In this document: positions 62,884 through 64,000 of the stretch, one piece after another
Numbering within the stretch: the stretch's first letter is position 1
Layout of the letters: each line of letters starts with the position of its first letter
Source: Salibaculum sp035270045
GTDB lineage: Bacteria; Pseudomonadota; Alphaproteobacteria; Rhodobacterales; Rhodobacteraceae
NCBI RefSeq assembly: GCF_035270045.1
Contig: NZ_DATFIP010000030.1
Location: 1-64,000, forward strand
Direction: 5' to 3'
DNA: 64,000 nt
Program-made: the position numbers and the translations under genes
The notes under the pieces: model-generated
Databases searched by the model: none
Seen by the model: only the letters and a program-made list of their open reading frames with translations
What the model was told of the DNA's origin: nothing

Positions 62884-63025
62884 GGCAAGCAACAGGGCTG
62901 TCGTCGCGTCCTTGCACTTGGCCAACCTCGCACGGTCGGTTCCCAGAGAGCGGCCCGGCGTGGCTTGCACGAACCATGCAATCCCGAAGCGGACAGCCGC
63001 AGCGCGGGACGCGGAGGCGCAAGGC

Positions 63026-63463
63026 TCAGTAGCTGGCGATCCGCGCGTTTGGCGAGATCATGGCGGCCGCCATCTCGTCAGGTTTGGCGACGCCGATACC
63101 CTCCATCAGCACATCGGCGCTTTCACCACGTCCGGGCAGGTAGATCGCGCAGACCTCGACCGTGGCCCCGGGTAGTCCCGTGATACGGGTCAGCAATGCC
63201 TTGGGGCTCATGTCGCGGGGCGGCTGCCCCGCGGTGGCGCTTTCGGGCGCGTCCTTGAGAGCCATGTCGCCGGCCGGACCACACAGCAGGACATGAGGGC
63301 TCGCGCCCTGGTCGGCCGCCTGGAGCGCCAGCACCATGGCCATCAGCTGGGTCTGCGGCTCGGGCGCCGTCAGGATCGTCACCAGCGTCTCGGGGGCTTC
63401 TTGTGCCTTTGCGGGGGTTGCCAGGGCGAGCGCGGAACAGGCCGCGAGAAGGAGTTTCTTCAT
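63026..63463 (-). CDS. Exported DsrE-like protein
   Basis: A 145-residue protein with a Sec signal peptide (MKKLLLAACSALALATPAKA). The mature part has the DsrE/DsrF-like sulfur-carrier layout: a beta-strand TLVTILTAPEPQTQLMAMVLALQAAD, in parts, LLCGPAGDMALKD with a Cys, VEVCAIYLPG with a second Cys at the usual cysteine position, and GVAKPDEMAAAMI. Ordinary DsrE proteins are cytoplasmic, so export is notable. It follows cydX by 88 bases on the same strand, so it probably belongs to the cydAB operon; a role in the periplasmic sulfide/sulfane handling is speculative. Confidence 0.75.
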   Translation of the reverse strand: MKKLLLAACSALALATPAKAQEAPETLVTILTAPEPQTQLMAMVLALQAADQGASPHVLLCGPAGDMALKDAPESATAGQPPRDMSPKALLTRITGLPGATVEVCAIYLPGRGESADVLMEGIGVAKPDEMAAAMISPNARIASY

Positions 63464-63550
63464 GGGATCGTGTCCTTTCAGATTGAACGTCGGGGAAAGT
63501 CGGGGCACCGGCCCCCGCGGGGCCGATACCGGGTCGGGGAAGATCCCCGG

Positions 63551-63691
63551 TCAGGTCTTGTCGTGATCGCCCACCGGGCAATCGCCTTCCTCGGCCAGGC
63601 AGTTGTCCATCCGCATTTCAAGCCACATGGCGTTGAGAACGGCGAAGGCGGCGGCCAGCGGCAGGCCCAGAAGCCAAGCGAAATACCACAT
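63551..63691 (-). CDS. cydX: CydX-like cytochrome bd small subunit
   Basis: A 46-residue protein, MWYFAWLLGLPLAAAFAVLN at the start, with one membrane helix (about residues 3-24) and an acidic, Cys-rich tail (DNCLAEEGDC). The N-terminal WYFAWxLG and the position directly behind cydB (15 bases) identify CydX, which stabilises the cytochrome bd oxidase complex. GAGACCTGA precedes ATG. The two cysteines of the tail (residues 31 and 38) are not part of the E. coli CydX pattern I recall. Confidence 0.88.
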   Translation of the reverse strand: MWYFAWLLGLPLAAAFAVLNAMWLEMRMDNCLAEEGDCPVGDHDKT

Positions 63692-63706
63692 CTTTCAGGT
63701 CTCCTT

Positions 63707-64000
63707 TCAGTAGACGGTGTCGGAGTTTTCAGTCACGTCCGCCTCGGTCACCTTGCCCCAGAGCACCTTGTAGACCCACGCGGTGTACATCAGGATCAGC
63801 GGCATGAAGATCGCCGTGACCACCAGCATGATGAACAGGGTCTGGTGCGAGGACGAGGCATCCCAGACGGTCAGCGAACTGGCAGGGTCGAGCATCGAGG
63901 GCAGAATGAAGGGGAACATCGTCAGGCCGACGCTGGCGATGACGCCGGTGATGCCCAGTTTCGACCACAGCAGGGTCGAGACCTCGCGCCCCGCCCGCAG
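63707..64000 (-). CDS. cydB: Cytochrome bd ubiquinol oxidase subunit II, C-terminal 97 residues
   Basis: The gene runs in from the right edge. The visible part has the last membrane segments, ITGVIASVGLTMFPFILPSM and the final helix LFIMLVVTAIFMPLILMYTAWVYK, shown in parts, plus SSLTVWDASSSHQTL, all typical of the CydB C-terminus (L/VTVWDASSS). The complex oxidises ubiquinol with high oxygen affinity. The tail ends TENSDTVY. Cotranscribed with cydX and the DsrE gene. Confidence 0.93.
   Translation of the reverse strand: MRAGREVSTLLWSKLGITGVIASVGLTMFPFILPSMLDPASSLTVWDASSSHQTLFIMLVVTAIFMPLILMYTAWVYKVLWGKVTEADVTENSDTVY

Overview
The window is 64 kb of GC-rich alphaproteobacterial chromosome, most likely from a marine-type member of the Rhodobacteraceae (Roseobacter group). 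This is inferred from gene content and order: a detached F1 operon (atpHAGDC without F0 genes), a short ProS, DUF1150 behind an Hsp20, UPF0260, DUF2125, two Hint_2 proteins, a DmdA-like GcvT-family protein, a fused Sat/APS-kinase, and a CIRCE-controlled groESL. No rRNA, tRNA, insertion sequence, CRISPR array or prophage was recognised. Genes are tightly packed and no gene-free stretch exceeds 300 bases; the longest are about 286 bases (62740-63025) and 269 bases (16679-16947).

Layout. 1-10.3 kb: proS (cut by the left edge), a pentapeptide-repeat membrane protein, a secreted fasciclin protein, an AI-2E-type permease coupled to a DnaA-like HdaA ATPase, then ppk and ppx with three tiny envelope proteins between them (DUF1328, DUF883/ElaB, YqjE-like). 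10.3-16.7 kb: a minus-strand cluster (exported small protein, EEP hydrolase, DjlA-like co-chaperone, GNAT, VOC) and UbiK, then the overlapping lgt / MidA-type methyltransferase / pgeF operon. 16.9-24.8 kb: a 55-residue protein, the first Hint protein, a divergent lrp-trxB pair, a winged-helix domain fused in frame to sulfate adenylyltransferase/APS kinase, an M14-type deacylase, a glycosyltransferase and an hsp20-DUF1150 pair. 24.9-31.4 kb: YdcH, purE-purK, lipase, Nudix, groESL with CIRCE, TraB/GumN. 31.6-42.8 kb: DmdA-like protein, DUF2161, family II pyrophosphatase, GNAT, M29 aminopeptidase, HAD, MaoC, ribF, UPF0260, threonine aldolase, DsbA-family isomerase, prs and an H-type lectin. 43-53.5 kb: F1-ATPase operon, methyltransferase, gloB, clpA, DUF2125. 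53.6-64 kb: ChaC-like enzyme, a MotA/ExbB-like protein paired with a giant coiled-coil MotB/OmpA-like protein, hisC-tyrC, rpsD, the second Hint protein, LpxR, an exported DsrE protein, CydX and the C-terminal end of CydB.

Functional themes are polyphosphate/pyrophosphate metabolism (ppk, ppx, Mn-type PPase), protein quality control under two heat-shock circuits (CIRCE/HrcA for groESL, an RpoH-like promoter for hsp20), energy metabolism (F1, cytochrome bd) and the cell envelope. The items most worth a second look are the winged-helix-Sat-APSK fusion, the ion-motor-like pair at 54.2-57.7 kb, a TGTCACGTGA motif shared by the trxB leader and the ppaC promoter, and mutually exclusive RNA structures behind groL.
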